Positions 1-7,643 of a DNA stretch of 8,928 bases are shown here, one piece after another. How positions within the stretch are numbered: the stretch's first letter is position 1; each line of letters starts with the position of its first letter. The DNA lies in the NCBI GenBank assembly GCA_031288955.1, contig JAITQJ010000396.1, positions 1-8,928 of the forward strand, read 5' to 3'. The DNA is from Planctomycetaceae bacterium. GTDB taxonomy: Bacteria; Planctomycetota; Planctomycetia; Pirellulales; Thermoguttaceae. The notes under the pieces were generated by a model. That model did not search any database. It was not told where the DNA came from and worked only from the letters and a program-made list of their open reading frames with translations. Made by a program: the position numbers and the translations under genes.

Positions 1-1749
1 ATTGACGAAGCGAACATTGAATCGCACGGAATGGGTTACGGCGATACAACGCTGGCGAAAAATCCGCTCTTTAAGGAGGCGCATCTTGACCGAACGATAC
101 GAATGTACGAGCGGGACAAAAATCACCCGTCGGTCATTATTTGGTCTCTCGGCAACGAAGCGGGCAACGGTCCGAACTTTGAAGCGACTTATGCGTGGCT
201 CAAAGAACACGATACAACGCGTCCGGTGCATTATGAACGTGCCGGAGGCGGGGCGAACACGGATATTGTTTGTCCGATGTATATGAAAGTCTGGGATATG
301 ATTAAGTATGCCGAAAACAATCCCAAGAAGCCGCTGATTCAATGCGAATATGCACACGCAATGGGCAATTCTGTCGGCGATTTATTCAAGTATTGGGACG
401 CAATCCGCAAATATCCGGCACTGCAAGGCGGCTGCATTTGGGATTGGGTTGACCAAGGATTACTGGCGGACGTGCCGAAGAGTGATGTGCCGAACGAACC
501 GCAGCGCACCTATTACGCCTTCGGCGGCGATTTTGGACCTAAAAACGTTCCGAGCGACCAGAATTTCTGCTGTAACGGTTTGGTCTCTCCAGACCGCAAA
601 GCGCATCCGGCACTGCACGAAGTTAAATATCAGTACCAGAACATCTGGGTCGAACGCAGCGGAGACAAAAACTTCGTTATTCGTAACGAAAACTTTTTCA
701 CTCCGCTTGATTACATTGACGGACGTTGGGAACTCGTTGCTGACGGCAAGGTTGTACATCACGGACCGATTGCAAAGTTGGAAGACATCAGACCGGGCGA
801 GACGAAAGAGATGCTGCGTGTCGAACCGCTGATAATGCCGATGATTCCTGCGGGAGCGGAGCAGTTGATGAACTTTACATTCACGCTCAAAGAAGATACC
901 GTCTGGGCAAAAAAAGGACACATTGTCGCTTGGAGACAATTTGTGATAAAAGAGCCGGAGGCTGCTGCGGTGTCTCCCAACAAGGACTCCGCCGCTGCCG
1001 GTTTGTTGGGGACGATAACGCCGGACTTTTGGCGTGCGCCGACGGATAATGACCGGGGCAACCGTTTAGCCAAGAACCATAGTATCTGGCGGGGTGTTCC
1101 TGACGGTGTTACGGTTGATTTCAAAAAGGAAGACGGTTTTGTCGAGTTGGCATTGACCAAACCGGAGAAGATGATTGACCCGCCGCGTATCGGAACGCAA
1201 TTTGTGCTGCCGGCAGAGTACAATCAGGTCGAGTATTATGGTCGGGGACCGGGTGAAAATTATTGGGACAGAAAAGTTGGTTCGCTGATTGGACGCTATC
1301 GAACGGCGGTCGAAGATATGTTTGTTGCCGATTATGTCGAACCGGGCGAAAACGGTTACCGCACCGATGTCCGCTGGGTTGCTTTTCGTAACAAATACAA
1401 CGGCGTAGGTTTGTTGTTCGTACCGGAAAAAGAAACAAGTAAAATGAAAGAGGCGGAGCCGGTGTCATCGGATACGGCAGCGTCCGCCGTTTCTGCACCG
1501 GTGTTTTGTTTTGGCGCATCGTATTATTCCAAAGCGGAATTGGAGCGGTGCGACCATCCGTACAAAATGAAGGCGGGCGGGTATATTTTTGTTAACATTG
1601 ATTTGGGACAGATGGGCGTGGGCGGCGATAACAGTTGGGGGGCGCAGACTCACAACGAGTTCCGCTTTAAGGGAACGAATTATCGCCTCAAATACCGCAT
1701 TATACCGCTCCAAAGTAACCGCGATGACCCGGCAGAGTTGGCGAGATAA
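1..1749 (+). CDS. lacZ: Beta-galactosidase, LacZ-type GH2, C-terminal part (5' truncated by window edge)
   Basis: This is a retaining glycoside hydrolase that cleaves terminal beta-galactosides such as lactose. The frame is open from base 1 and ends at TAA 1747-1749, giving 582 residues. The first residue matches about position 410 of E. coli LacZ (1023 aa), so the sugar-binding and immunoglobulin-like N-terminal domains lie outside the window. Visible hallmarks, numbered from window codon 1, are: DEANIESHGM with the Mg ligands E7 and H9; acid/base E53 in WSLGNEAG; nucleophile E116 in QCEYAHAMGNS; CIWDWVDQGL (equivalent of W568); and FCCNGLV (equivalents of F601 and N604). The C-terminal beta-sandwich (Bgal_small_N) shows RAPTDND, YYGRGPGENY, GENGYRTDVRW and GVGGDNSWG, where W546 corresponds to W999. 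The catalytic set in view is intact, so the enzyme is probably active. The beta-sandwich looks shorter than in E. coli in two places and carries a low-complexity insert at about residues 479-500. No promoter or start is in view. Confidence 0.95.
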   Translation: MDEANIESHGMGYGDTTLAKNPLFKEAHLDRTIRMYERDKNHPSVIIWSLGNEAGNGPNFEATYAWLKEHDTTRPVHYERAGGGANTDIVCPMYMKVWDMIKYAENNPKKPLIQCEYAHAMGNSVGDLFKYWDAIRKYPALQGGCIWDWVDQGLLADVPKSDVPNEPQRTYYAFGGDFGPKNVPSDQNFCCNGLVSPDRKAHPALHEVKYQYQNIWVERSGDKNFVIRNENFFTPLDYIDGRWELVADGKVVHHGPIAKLEDIRPGETKEMLRVEPLIMPMIPAGAEQLMNFTFTLKEDTVWAKKGHIVAWRQFVIKEPEAAAVSPNKDSAAAGLLGTITPDFWRAPTDNDRGNRLAKNHSIWRGVPDGVTVDFKKEDGFVELALTKPEKMIDPPRIGTQFVLPAEYNQVEYYGRGPGENYWDRKVGSLIGRYRTAVEDMFVADYVEPGENGYRTDVRWVAFRNKYNGVGLLFVPEKETSKMKEAEPVSSDTAASAVSAPVFCFGASYYSKAELERCDHPYKMKAGGYIFVNIDLGQMGVGGDNSWGAQTHNEFRFKGTNYRLKYRIIPLQSNRDDPAELAR

Positions 1750-1756
1750 AACGCAG

Positions 1757-1775
1757 CCGGTCAATGACCGGTTTT
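1757..1775 (+). terminator. Small Rho-independent terminator candidate after the beta-galactosidase
   Basis: A perfect 6-bp GC-rich stem, CCGGTC-AAT-GACCGG (1757-1771), is followed directly by TTTT (1772-1775). It starts 7 nt after the lacZ stop codon, where a terminator is expected. The stem and U-run are both short, so it may be inefficient. A promoter candidate about 80 nt downstream fits the idea that the next gene is a new transcription unit. Confidence 0.5.
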
Positions 1776-1851
1776 AGCCGAACAGTGCATCATTATCTTT
1801 CTACGCAATGCGGCGGAATATGTCAAGCGGGACGCGGCAGCGTTTATCCTC

Positions 1852-1880
1852 TTGCCTCTGCCTGCCGATATTGTTAGAAT
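1852..1880 (+). promoter_or_regulatory. Sigma70-type promoter candidate for the hybrid histidine kinase
   Basis: TTGCCT (1852-1857, 4 of 6 to TTGACA) is separated by exactly 17 nt from TAGAAT (1875-1880, 5 of 6 to TATAAT). Transcription would start near 1887 and give a leader of about 45 nt before the GTG start. Its position between the lacZ terminator candidate and the kinase gene supports it. It is judged from consensus only. Confidence 0.45.
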
Positions 1881-1916
1881 TATCAAAATGCCTACCGAAA
1901 AGAGTGTTCTTTTTGC

Positions 1917-1921
1917 AGGAG
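1917..1921 (+). promoter_or_regulatory. Ribosome binding site for the GTG start at 1933
   Basis: AGGAG lies 11 nt before the GTG codon, slightly farther than usual. Because an in-frame TAA (1927-1929) sits between this site and the GTG, the GTG at 1933 is the earliest possible start. No ATG follows close behind in this frame, so the GTG start is well supported. Confidence 0.65.
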
Positions 1922-1932
1922 AGTATTAAGCA

Positions 1933-4900
1933 GTGGCGAATAATAACAGCGATTTACAAACGAAAACAACAGTGCCGGACGGCGAGAGTTCACAGACAAC
2001 AAACTCCGTACCAGACAACAGCGATTCGCAAATAACCGATACAAAAAAATGGACTTTTATCGGAATCCGTGAAAAACTGATACTCCTCTTTCTCGTTGTT
2101 AAAATCCTGCCGATGGTCTTGCTGGCATTCATCGCCTGGCGTGCATTAGTACAACTCGGAAATACTTTGCAGGATGCGTCCGTTAACGATTCCCGCGAAG
2201 CCCTTGTCGATATGGCAGTCGAAAATATCGAACGCATCAGCACCAATACCGCACAAAAAGTTGCCGAATTTCTCTATGACCGCGATGCCGACATCGCCTT
2301 TCTTGCCGGAGGCTGCGCCCATCTCGCACCGGACGGCGACATCAGTGCAGAACGGCTTGAACGCTTTCTCAAAGATTACAGCGATAACAAGGCGAGACTC
2401 GTCCGCCGACCCGGCAACTGGAAAGTCGCTCCCGACGGAATGTCCTGGGTGCAGACCGACCCGTACACCGTTCCGCAGGAAAAAGGAAAACGTTCTGTCA
2501 ACAAAGAGAACGAAGACACCGTTGACGGAGCAACGTTCAGTTACCGTCCTCCTTACGGATACGGAGACAGCCGGCAGAATTTCATACCCATTCCCCTTTA
2601 CGATGAAATTGCCTACATCGACAAAGACGGAAAGCAGATTGCCAAATACATCAATCCCCAATCCACCAAAAAGCGGCATCCCTTCACGAAAGAACTCGTC
2701 AGCGTTGCCGACCCGAAAAATACTTATGTCAGGGCGGAGAACTATTTCGGCGAATTGAAAAAACTCGGAAAAGACGGTATCTACGTTTCCGATGTCATCG
2801 GGGCTTATGTCCCCTGCCGCTTTGTCGGAATGTACACGCCCAATTTTATGGCTTCAAAGAAAATTGATGCCAAAATTGCCGAATTGGAGAAAGACGGAAA
2901 AGATGCCGAATTGGTATGGAACCTGCGGGTGTTAAATGCCGAGTTAAAAAATGAAGGAGAGAAATTCAACAGCAAATCACCCATTAACGCTAAAATCCGT
3001 GCCGAAATAGACCGGCGTTTGGGAAAAGGCGAAATCTGGGAAATCAAAAGCAAGAACATTGAGCAGACTTCTGAAACATTAAAAGAATTAGGATTGGCGG
3101 AACTGGGCGAAGCAATCACGAAAATTCCGTTCAAGCCGGAGGAGGAAGCGTATGCCGGTGCAGAAAATCCGCTCGGTATCCGTTTCGAGGGCATTGTCCG
3201 CTGGGCAAAGCCGGTTCTCAACGGAAAGACCGGTGAAGTGAACGGCTGGATAACGTTTGCACTCAATTACGACCACGTTCTGGACATTATCGACCACATC
3301 ACACCGACAAGTCAGCGTTATTGTGAATTATCCGATGCTTTTGACGGCAACTACGCCTTCATTTGGGACTATCAGTGCCGGAGCATTGTGCATCCGCGGC
3401 ATCATTCGATGTACGGTTTTAATCCTGAAACGGGAAAACCGGAAACGCCGTGGCTCGAAAAAACGCTCTACGACTCAATGATAGAGGCGGGCTACAAACG
3501 TGAAGACTGGCAGGATTACATTGCCACGCTAAAAGATTACGAACCCTGGACGGGAGATACGGATTCGCTTGCCTTTCAATCCCGGTCGAAAAAACCGGCA
3601 CCGGAATTGACGAAACTGGGATTGGTCGGTCTGGACGGACGTTATCTGAACAATGCCCCGCAGTGTACCGGCTGGATGGACTTAACCCGAGACGGCGGTT
3701 CCGGTTCGCTCTTTATTTTATGGAGCGGCGTGTACAAATTGCAGACGGTTGCGGCTGTTCCTTATTACACCGGTCAGTACAGTCCCGAATCACGCGGCAA
3801 CCGCATCGGCTTCGGTTTTGTCGCCGTTGGAACAGGAATTGACGACTTTATCCGTCCTGCCGATACAATGGGGGATAAACTGACGAAAATGGTCAATTCC
3901 AATCTTGCCTCCACTTCCGCTCAACTGATTATCGCTACGGTCATTTTGTCGGTCATTGTCGTTTTCATCGCCATCTGGATGGCATCGTACCTCTCAAACC
4001 GTCTTCAATGGCTCATTCACGGAATTTCCCATTTCCGTTCCGGCAACCGTCATTTCCGTTTCCAAACCGACCGCAAAGATGAATTCGGACAACTTGCCGA
4101 CTCCTTTGACGATATGGCGGAAAACATTGTTCACAGCGTCCATTCCCCGCTCGTCATTACCGATAAAAATCTGAACATTATCTACGCCAACGACTACGCT
4201 CTGACCATTACCGGACACAAGACGCTCAATGACATTATCGGGAAAGCGTATCCCGAAAAGGGTATTTATCCGTTCGGCTCGGAGTTCTGTCCCATCACGG
4301 CTTTGCGGAACGATTCCGGCAAGGCGAAAGTCTTTTGTGAAGAGCGTTCCGGCAGGTATATTCAAGGAACAGCCAACTATTTCAAAGATGTCCAAGGACG
4401 CGTTATCGGTTATATCATCACGAGCAGCGATGTTACCGACTTGTCGAAGAAGCAGATAGAACTGGAACAGGCAACCGTTGTTGCCGAAGCGGCGAGCCGT
4501 CATAAGAGCGACTTCCTTGCGAGAATGAGTCACGAATTGCGGACACCGATGAATGCGATTCTGGGAATGAACAACATCACGCAGTCGAAAATCCGCAACA
4601 TTGCGGGCAATAGCGACATAGCGGAGTTGGGCGGCTATCTGGAACAACTGAAAAATTCATCGAATCATCTCTTGTCGCTCCTCAACGATGTTCTCGACAT
4701 ATCGAAGTTGGAGACAGGCAGTATTGAACTGCTGGAAAAGCCGCTGAATATCTTTGAACTCCTGAAAGAAGTCGAAGGCGTTTTGCGTTTGAACGGGGCG
4801 GGCAAGAAACTGTCCCTGACGGTCAAGTTTGCGGAATTTACGCCGTCGTATTTTGTTGCAGACGGTCTGCGTTTGCGGCAGGTGCTGAACAATCTGCTGG

Positions 4901-5658
4901 ACAATGCGGTCAAGTTCACGCCGGAGAGCGGCAGCGTTGAATTTATTGTGGAACGTAAAGACCGCAGCGACGGCAAAGCCTTACTGCTCTTTACCGTTCG
5001 GGATTCGGGTGTCGGCATTGCTCCTGAAGTTTTGGAAACGATATTCCAGCCTTTTGAACAGGTCAATGCGCGGCAGAATGTGAGCGGCAGCAGCGGCAGC
5101 GGTTTAGGATTGCCGATTGCGCAGAAAATCCTGAAACTATTCGGTTCGGAAATGCACGTTCAGAGCAAAATCGGCAAGGGCAGCGAATTTAGTTTTTCAC
5201 TTTGGCTTCGGGAGGACGAAAACTCCAAGCAACTTACTACACAGGACGTAAAGGGACTCTTTAGCGGACAAACGGCTCTGGTCATTGATGACGTTTTCAT
5301 TAACCGGATGGTGCTGGTAGCGTTGTTGAAGGAGGCAGGTTTTAAGACGGAGGAGGCGAAGGACGGAGCGGAGGGGCTGCTGAAGTTTGCCAATTCGCCG
5401 GAGAACTCGATAGATATTGTTTTTATGGATATTCAGATGCCGGTGATGAATGGTTACGATTCGGCGGCATCGATTCGTCAGTTAGGCAGGGCGGACGCAA
5501 AGACGGTGCCGATAGTTGCCATCAGTGCCAACGCATTTCAGGAGGACATCGACAAGTCGCTTATCAGCGGTATGAATTCACATTACGCCAAACCGATAAA
5601 AATGGATGCCTTGTCCTCTATCCTGATGCAGTATTGTAAGACGAAAAAACAGCCCTGA
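1933..5658 (+). CDS. Membrane hybrid histidine kinase (large extracytoplasmic sensor, HAMP, PAS, HisKA, HATPase_c, receiver)
   Basis: This is a two-component sensor kinase of 1241 residues, located in the inner membrane. Order of parts: cytoplasmic N-tail rich in S, T, N and D (1-38); TM1 about 49-69; an extracytoplasmic region of about 595 residues (70-664); TM2 about 665-685; HAMP about 686-735; PAS about 738-836; a helical linker; HisKA with phospho-acceptor H867 in SHELRTP; HATPase_c with N-box N991 (LNNLLDNAVKF), G1 DSGVGI 1024-1029 and G2 GSGLGL ending 1060; and a C-terminal receiver with D1119/D1120, phospho-acceptor D1166 (FMDIQMPVMNG) and K1220 (YAKP). All catalytic residues are present. 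There is no C-terminal HPt domain, so phosphorelay would need a separate HPt protein and regulator, neither of which is in the window. The sensor has Cache-like stretches (EIAYIDKDGKQI at 225-236; IWDYQCRSIVHP at 477-488), but its ligand cannot be read. The start is GTG: the in-frame stop at 1927-1929 excludes anything upstream, and AGGAG lies at 1917-1921. Confidence 0.93.
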   Translation: MANNNSDLQTKTTVPDGESSQTTNSVPDNSDSQITDTKKWTFIGIREKLILLFLVVKILPMVLLAFIAWRALVQLGNTLQDASVNDSREALVDMAVENIERISTNTAQKVAEFLYDRDADIAFLAGGCAHLAPDGDISAERLERFLKDYSDNKARLVRRPGNWKVAPDGMSWVQTDPYTVPQEKGKRSVNKENEDTVDGATFSYRPPYGYGDSRQNFIPIPLYDEIAYIDKDGKQIAKYINPQSTKKRHPFTKELVSVADPKNTYVRAENYFGELKKLGKDGIYVSDVIGAYVPCRFVGMYTPNFMASKKIDAKIAELEKDGKDAELVWNLRVLNAELKNEGEKFNSKSPINAKIRAEIDRRLGKGEIWEIKSKNIEQTSETLKELGLAELGEAITKIPFKPEEEAYAGAENPLGIRFEGIVRWAKPVLNGKTGEVNGWITFALNYDHVLDIIDHITPTSQRYCELSDAFDGNYAFIWDYQCRSIVHPRHHSMYGFNPETGKPETPWLEKTLYDSMIEAGYKREDWQDYIATLKDYEPWTGDTDSLAFQSRSKKPAPELTKLGLVGLDGRYLNNAPQCTGWMDLTRDGGSGSLFILWSGVYKLQTVAAVPYYTGQYSPESRGNRIGFGFVAVGTGIDDFIRPADTMGDKLTKMVNSNLASTSAQLIIATVILSVIVVFIAIWMASYLSNRLQWLIHGISHFRSGNRHFRFQTDRKDEFGQLADSFDDMAENIVHSVHSPLVITDKNLNIIYANDYALTITGHKTLNDIIGKAYPEKGIYPFGSEFCPITALRNDSGKAKVFCEERSGRYIQGTANYFKDVQGRVIGYIITSSDVTDLSKKQIELEQATVVAEAASRHKSDFLARMSHELRTPMNAILGMNNITQSKIRNIAGNSDIAELGGYLEQLKNSSNHLLSLLNDVLDISKLETGSIELLEKPLNIFELLKEVEGVLRLNGAGKKLSLTVKFAEFTPSYFVADGLRLRQVLNNLLDNAVKFTPESGSVEFIVERKDRSDGKALLLFTVRDSGVGIAPEVLETIFQPFEQVNARQNVSGSSGSGLGLPIAQKILKLFGSEMHVQSKIGKGSEFSFSLWLREDENSKQLTTQDVKGLFSGQTALVIDDVFINRMVLVALLKEAGFKTEEAKDGAEGLLKFANSPENSIDIVFMDIQMPVMNGYDSAASIRQLGRADAKTVPIVAISANAFQEDIDKSLISGMNSHYAKPIKMDALSSILMQYCKTKKQP

Positions 5659-5670
5659 CGGCATTGCAGA

Positions 5671-5676
5671 GAGGAA
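5671..5676 (+). promoter_or_regulatory. Ribosome binding site favouring the ATG at 5684 over the TTG at 5681
   Basis: The purine run AGAGAGGAA (5668-5676) lies 7-8 nt before ATG 5684. The adjacent in-frame TTG (5681) is only about 4-5 nt away and is a rarer start codon, so the ATG is preferred. The choice changes the protein by one residue. Confidence 0.6.
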
Positions 5677-5683
5677 ATCATTG

Positions 5684-6778
5684 ATGCCTGGTTGCTGTTC
5701 GTTCAAGGCACAGCGGATTTATCCGATGACTGGTGCGGTGCTGGAAAATCATTGGCTCAACATTGCCGATGGTCTTGTCGAGTCGCTCTCACTTAAAGCA
5801 TCTTTTGAACAGCAGACGGAATTGCCGCCGCAAAGCATTTTGCTGCCCGGCTTGTTCAATGCGCATACACATCTCGAATTAAGTCAACTTTCTGCACCGC
5901 TTGACGTACCGAGCCGCAAAATGTCCGATTGGATTGATGCGCTGCTCGCCTTTCGCCGCAGTCCAGAATACAATGCGGAAGCGGCAATTCAATCGGCTCT
6001 GCAAAAAATGACCGGCACGGCTGTTGCTGCCGACATTACGCCGCCGCAATGCTTTGCTTCCGTACCGCCGCCGACAGCATCGGATACAACGCGGTTAGCG
6101 TTCGGCGAATTGATTGCGTGGCGTGAAGAGCAAGTGCCGAAAATCACGCCGTCGTCCCGGCAATACGGTGTTTCGCCGCACGCCCCGCAAACGGTTTGTC
6201 CGGCACTGCGCGACTATGCTGCTGCGCTGAATGTTCCTGCGGCAATGCACTTGGCGGAAACGCTGGAAGAGTTGCAACTTTTACGCAGCGGTACCGGACC
6301 GCTTCTGGATATGATGCGGCGGGCAGATGCCGATTACAATCCTGCAAAAACGCTGTTGGGAAAACGCCCCTGGGATTATCTGCAACTGCTGTCGCAATTT
6401 CCGAAGGCGTTTATTATACACGGTAATTATCTTGATGACGAGGAGTTGCGTTTCCTTGCAAAACACCGCGAAACGATGTCGGTTGTCTATTGTCCCCGGT
6501 CGCATTATTATTTTCGCCATACCGCATATCCGTTACGGAAAATGCTTGACTTCGGCGTTCGTGTCTTGTTAGGAACGGACAGTGCGGCATCGGCACCGGA
6601 TTATAATTTGGCAAACGAAATCCGTTTTGCCGCAGAGCAGCATCCTGATGTTTCAATTGACGAAATTTACCGTTCGGCAACATCGGCAGCGGCGGAAGCA
6701 TTTGATTTGCCGCAATACGGCACACTTGCCGCCGGACAGCGGGCGGTTTTCGCTTGTCTGACACAGGCAAAAGAGTAA
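5684..6778 (+). CDS. Amidohydrolase-superfamily deaminase (aminodeoxyfutalosine / S-adenosylhomocysteine / chlorohydrolase group)
   Basis: This is a cytoplasmic metal-dependent hydrolase of 364 residues with a TIM-barrel fold, probably deaminating a purine-like or nucleoside substrate. Numbered from ATG 5684, the metal and catalytic motifs fall in the expected order: HTH (61-63) in LPGLFNAHTHLELS; SPHAP (164-168); HLAET with H189 and E192; IIHGN with H246; and LLGTDS with D299. The HTHLELS form, the HLAETxEE strand and the GTDSAAS/NLANE ending resemble the aminodeoxyfutalosine deaminase branch of the futalosine menaquinone pathway and the MtaD/SsnA relatives. I cannot choose the substrate from sequence alone. 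The N-terminal beta-sandwich is short (about 50 residues before the barrel), but the full motif set is intact. The gene starts 25 nt after the kinase stop with no terminator between, so co-transcription is likely. No other mqn gene is in the window. Confidence 0.87.
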   Translation: MPGCCSFKAQRIYPMTGAVLENHWLNIADGLVESLSLKASFEQQTELPPQSILLPGLFNAHTHLELSQLSAPLDVPSRKMSDWIDALLAFRRSPEYNAEAAIQSALQKMTGTAVAADITPPQCFASVPPPTASDTTRLAFGELIAWREEQVPKITPSSRQYGVSPHAPQTVCPALRDYAAALNVPAAMHLAETLEELQLLRSGTGPLLDMMRRADADYNPAKTLLGKRPWDYLQLLSQFPKAFIIHGNYLDDEELRFLAKHRETMSVVYCPRSHYYFRHTAYPLRKMLDFGVRVLLGTDSAASAPDYNLANEIRFAAEQHPDVSIDEIYRSATSAAAEAFDLPQYGTLAAGQRAVFACLTQAKE

Positions 6779-6841
6779 ACCGGCTTTTTGTTTGCGCTGT
6801 CTCATTAACCCCAACGGCGGGACAATAGACCGGCGGATATA

Positions 6842-6870
6842 TTGACAGATAAAATAACTTTCGTTACAAT
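6842..6870 (+). promoter_or_regulatory. Strong sigma70-type promoter for the secreted helical protein
   Basis: A perfect TTGACA (6842-6847), a 17-nt A/T-rich spacer and TACAAT (6865-6870, 5 of 6) form a near-consensus housekeeping promoter in the 5684-6778/6926-7513 gap. Transcription would start near 6877, giving a leader of about 50 nt. That leader contains a small palindrome, CTCTTCAAGAG (6899-6909), just before the ribosome binding site. The strength suggests high basal expression. Confidence 0.7.
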
Positions 6871-6913
6871 GAACTCCCTATTCTCAATATTCTAACGGCT
6901 CTTCAAGAGTCAA

Positions 6914-6918
6914 AGGAG
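6914..6918 (+). promoter_or_regulatory. Ribosome binding site deciding between two adjacent ATG codons
   Basis: AAAGGAGA (6912-6919) contains AGGAG at 6914-6918. ATG 6926 is 7 nt away, the usual spacing, while ATG 6923 is only 4 nt away. The second ATG is therefore preferred, giving MKRAF rather than MMKRAF. Confidence 0.55.
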
Positions 6919-6925
6919 ATTAATG

Positions 6926-7513
6926 ATGAAACGTGCATTTTGTTGGATTGCCTGTGCCGCCCTGATTGCTTGTGCATCGGCTGTTTTTCTGTCGGCGGAA
7001 TCGCTTGCCGCTCAATGCGGGACAGGAAACGAACCGGCAGCGGCGGCTGACCCTGATTATGTCGTGTTGTTACAGAAACGGCTTGCTGCCGCCGAAAAGA
7101 AGGCGCAGCCTGTCAATACGAAAGCCCAAATGGGAGTGGTCGGCGGCAATGTTGTCGATGTTTGCAATGCCGGCATCAACGTTGCAGCGGCAAAAAGTAC
7201 CTTGTATCAGGCAACCGGTGAGACGAAAAAGGTTATCGAAGCATTGGAAGAAAAGTTAAAACTCTGCAAAGAGCGGGCAGCGGTTTGGAATGTAGTACGT
7301 GAAGCCGCAAGCCCTAATTATGACTTTAATGCCGACACAGATGCTCAACTTGCCGTTGATGAGGCGGAATACGAACTGAAGAAGGCAAAAAAGCCGGCAC
7401 CGCCGATAAGTTCTCTTCCGTTGCGTGCGACAGGGCAGGCAGAAGAGGTAATAATGGGTAGGTCGGTTGTTGATTGGCAAAGAAAACTCATCGCGCCGCA
7501 GGCGGGGAACTGA
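6926..7513 (+). CDS. Secreted alpha-helical protein, TolC-like helix pattern, unknown function
   Basis: As read, this is a 195-residue exported protein. The N-terminus has KR followed by a hydrophobic segment of about 25 residues. It could be cut by signal peptidase I near SLA-AQ, or it could be a lipoprotein, because LIAC (13-16) matches a lipobox. The mature part is rich in Ala, Lys and Glu and predicted helical: LLQKRLAAAEKKAQ, then KAQMGVVGGNVVDVCNAG, a long helix EALEEKLKLCKERAAVW, then DAQLAVDEAEYELKKAKK. The helix, short GG or G turn, helix order and its spacing resemble the coiled-coil hairpins of outer-membrane efflux (TolC/OEP) proteins and of related short planctomycete proteins. 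It is far too short to be a full TolC barrel. Function is unknown. The gene has its own strong promoter. The frame ends at TGA 7511-7513, but a -1 shift continues to 7575, so the C-terminus may be wrong or mutated. Confidence 0.78.
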   Translation: MKRAFCWIACAALIACASAVFLSAESLAAQCGTGNEPAAAADPDYVVLLQKRLAAAEKKAQPVNTKAQMGVVGGNVVDVCNAGINVAAAKSTLYQATGETKKVIEALEEKLKLCKERAAVWNVVREAASPNYDFNADTDAQLAVDEAEYELKKAKKPAPPISSLPLRATGQAEEVIMGRSVVDWQRKLIAPQAGN

Positions 7514-7575
7514 ATAAGCAGATTCGAGGGCAGGAGATAATGGTTGAGGATTTCAAAGCAAAACTGAAAGAGTAA
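7507..7575 (+). pseudogene. Out-of-frame continuation of the upstream helical protein (putative frameshifted 3' end)
   Basis: Shifting by -1 in the GGGG run at 7504-7507 bypasses the TGA at 7511 and reads 22 more codons to TAA 7573-7575. The residues are strongly charged and helical (ELNKQIRGQE followed by IMVEDFKAKLKE), in keeping with the helical protein before them, and the joined product would be 216 residues. Possible causes are a one-base deletion in nature, a miscounted G in the assembly, or ribosomal slippage. A less likely alternative is a separate 11-codon ORF at ATG 7540, which has GGAG a few bases upstream. The call is inference from reading the alternative frame. Confidence 0.4.
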
Positions 7576-7643
7576 TCCTGCGGCAGCATCAAAAAAAGAG
7601 GCGGAAATTATCGTGTCCAGCAACCCGCTAACGTCCGGCTCTT

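Noticed and set aside
3994..4647. 217-codon - strand open frame inside the hybrid kinase gene
   Set aside because: It lies entirely opposite the HAMP, PAS and HisKA coding region, whose motifs are unmistakable. It shows no recognisable domain of its own.
6730..6789. GCCGG...CCGGC plus TTTTT as a terminator after the deaminase gene
   Set aside because: The arms are only 5 bp and more than 40 nt apart, with one arm well inside the coding region.
7540..7575. Separate 11-codon gene starting at ATG 7540
   Set aside because: The reading frame is open upstream to 7474 and its residues fit better as a frameshifted tail of the preceding gene. The GGAG-to-ATG distance is also very short.
7576..7643. 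Terminator for the OmpA-domain gene on the - strand, ahead of the T7 run (A7 at 7591-7597 on +)
   Set aside because: The best stem I can find before the T run is about 4 bp with a loop of about 20 nt, too weak to call.
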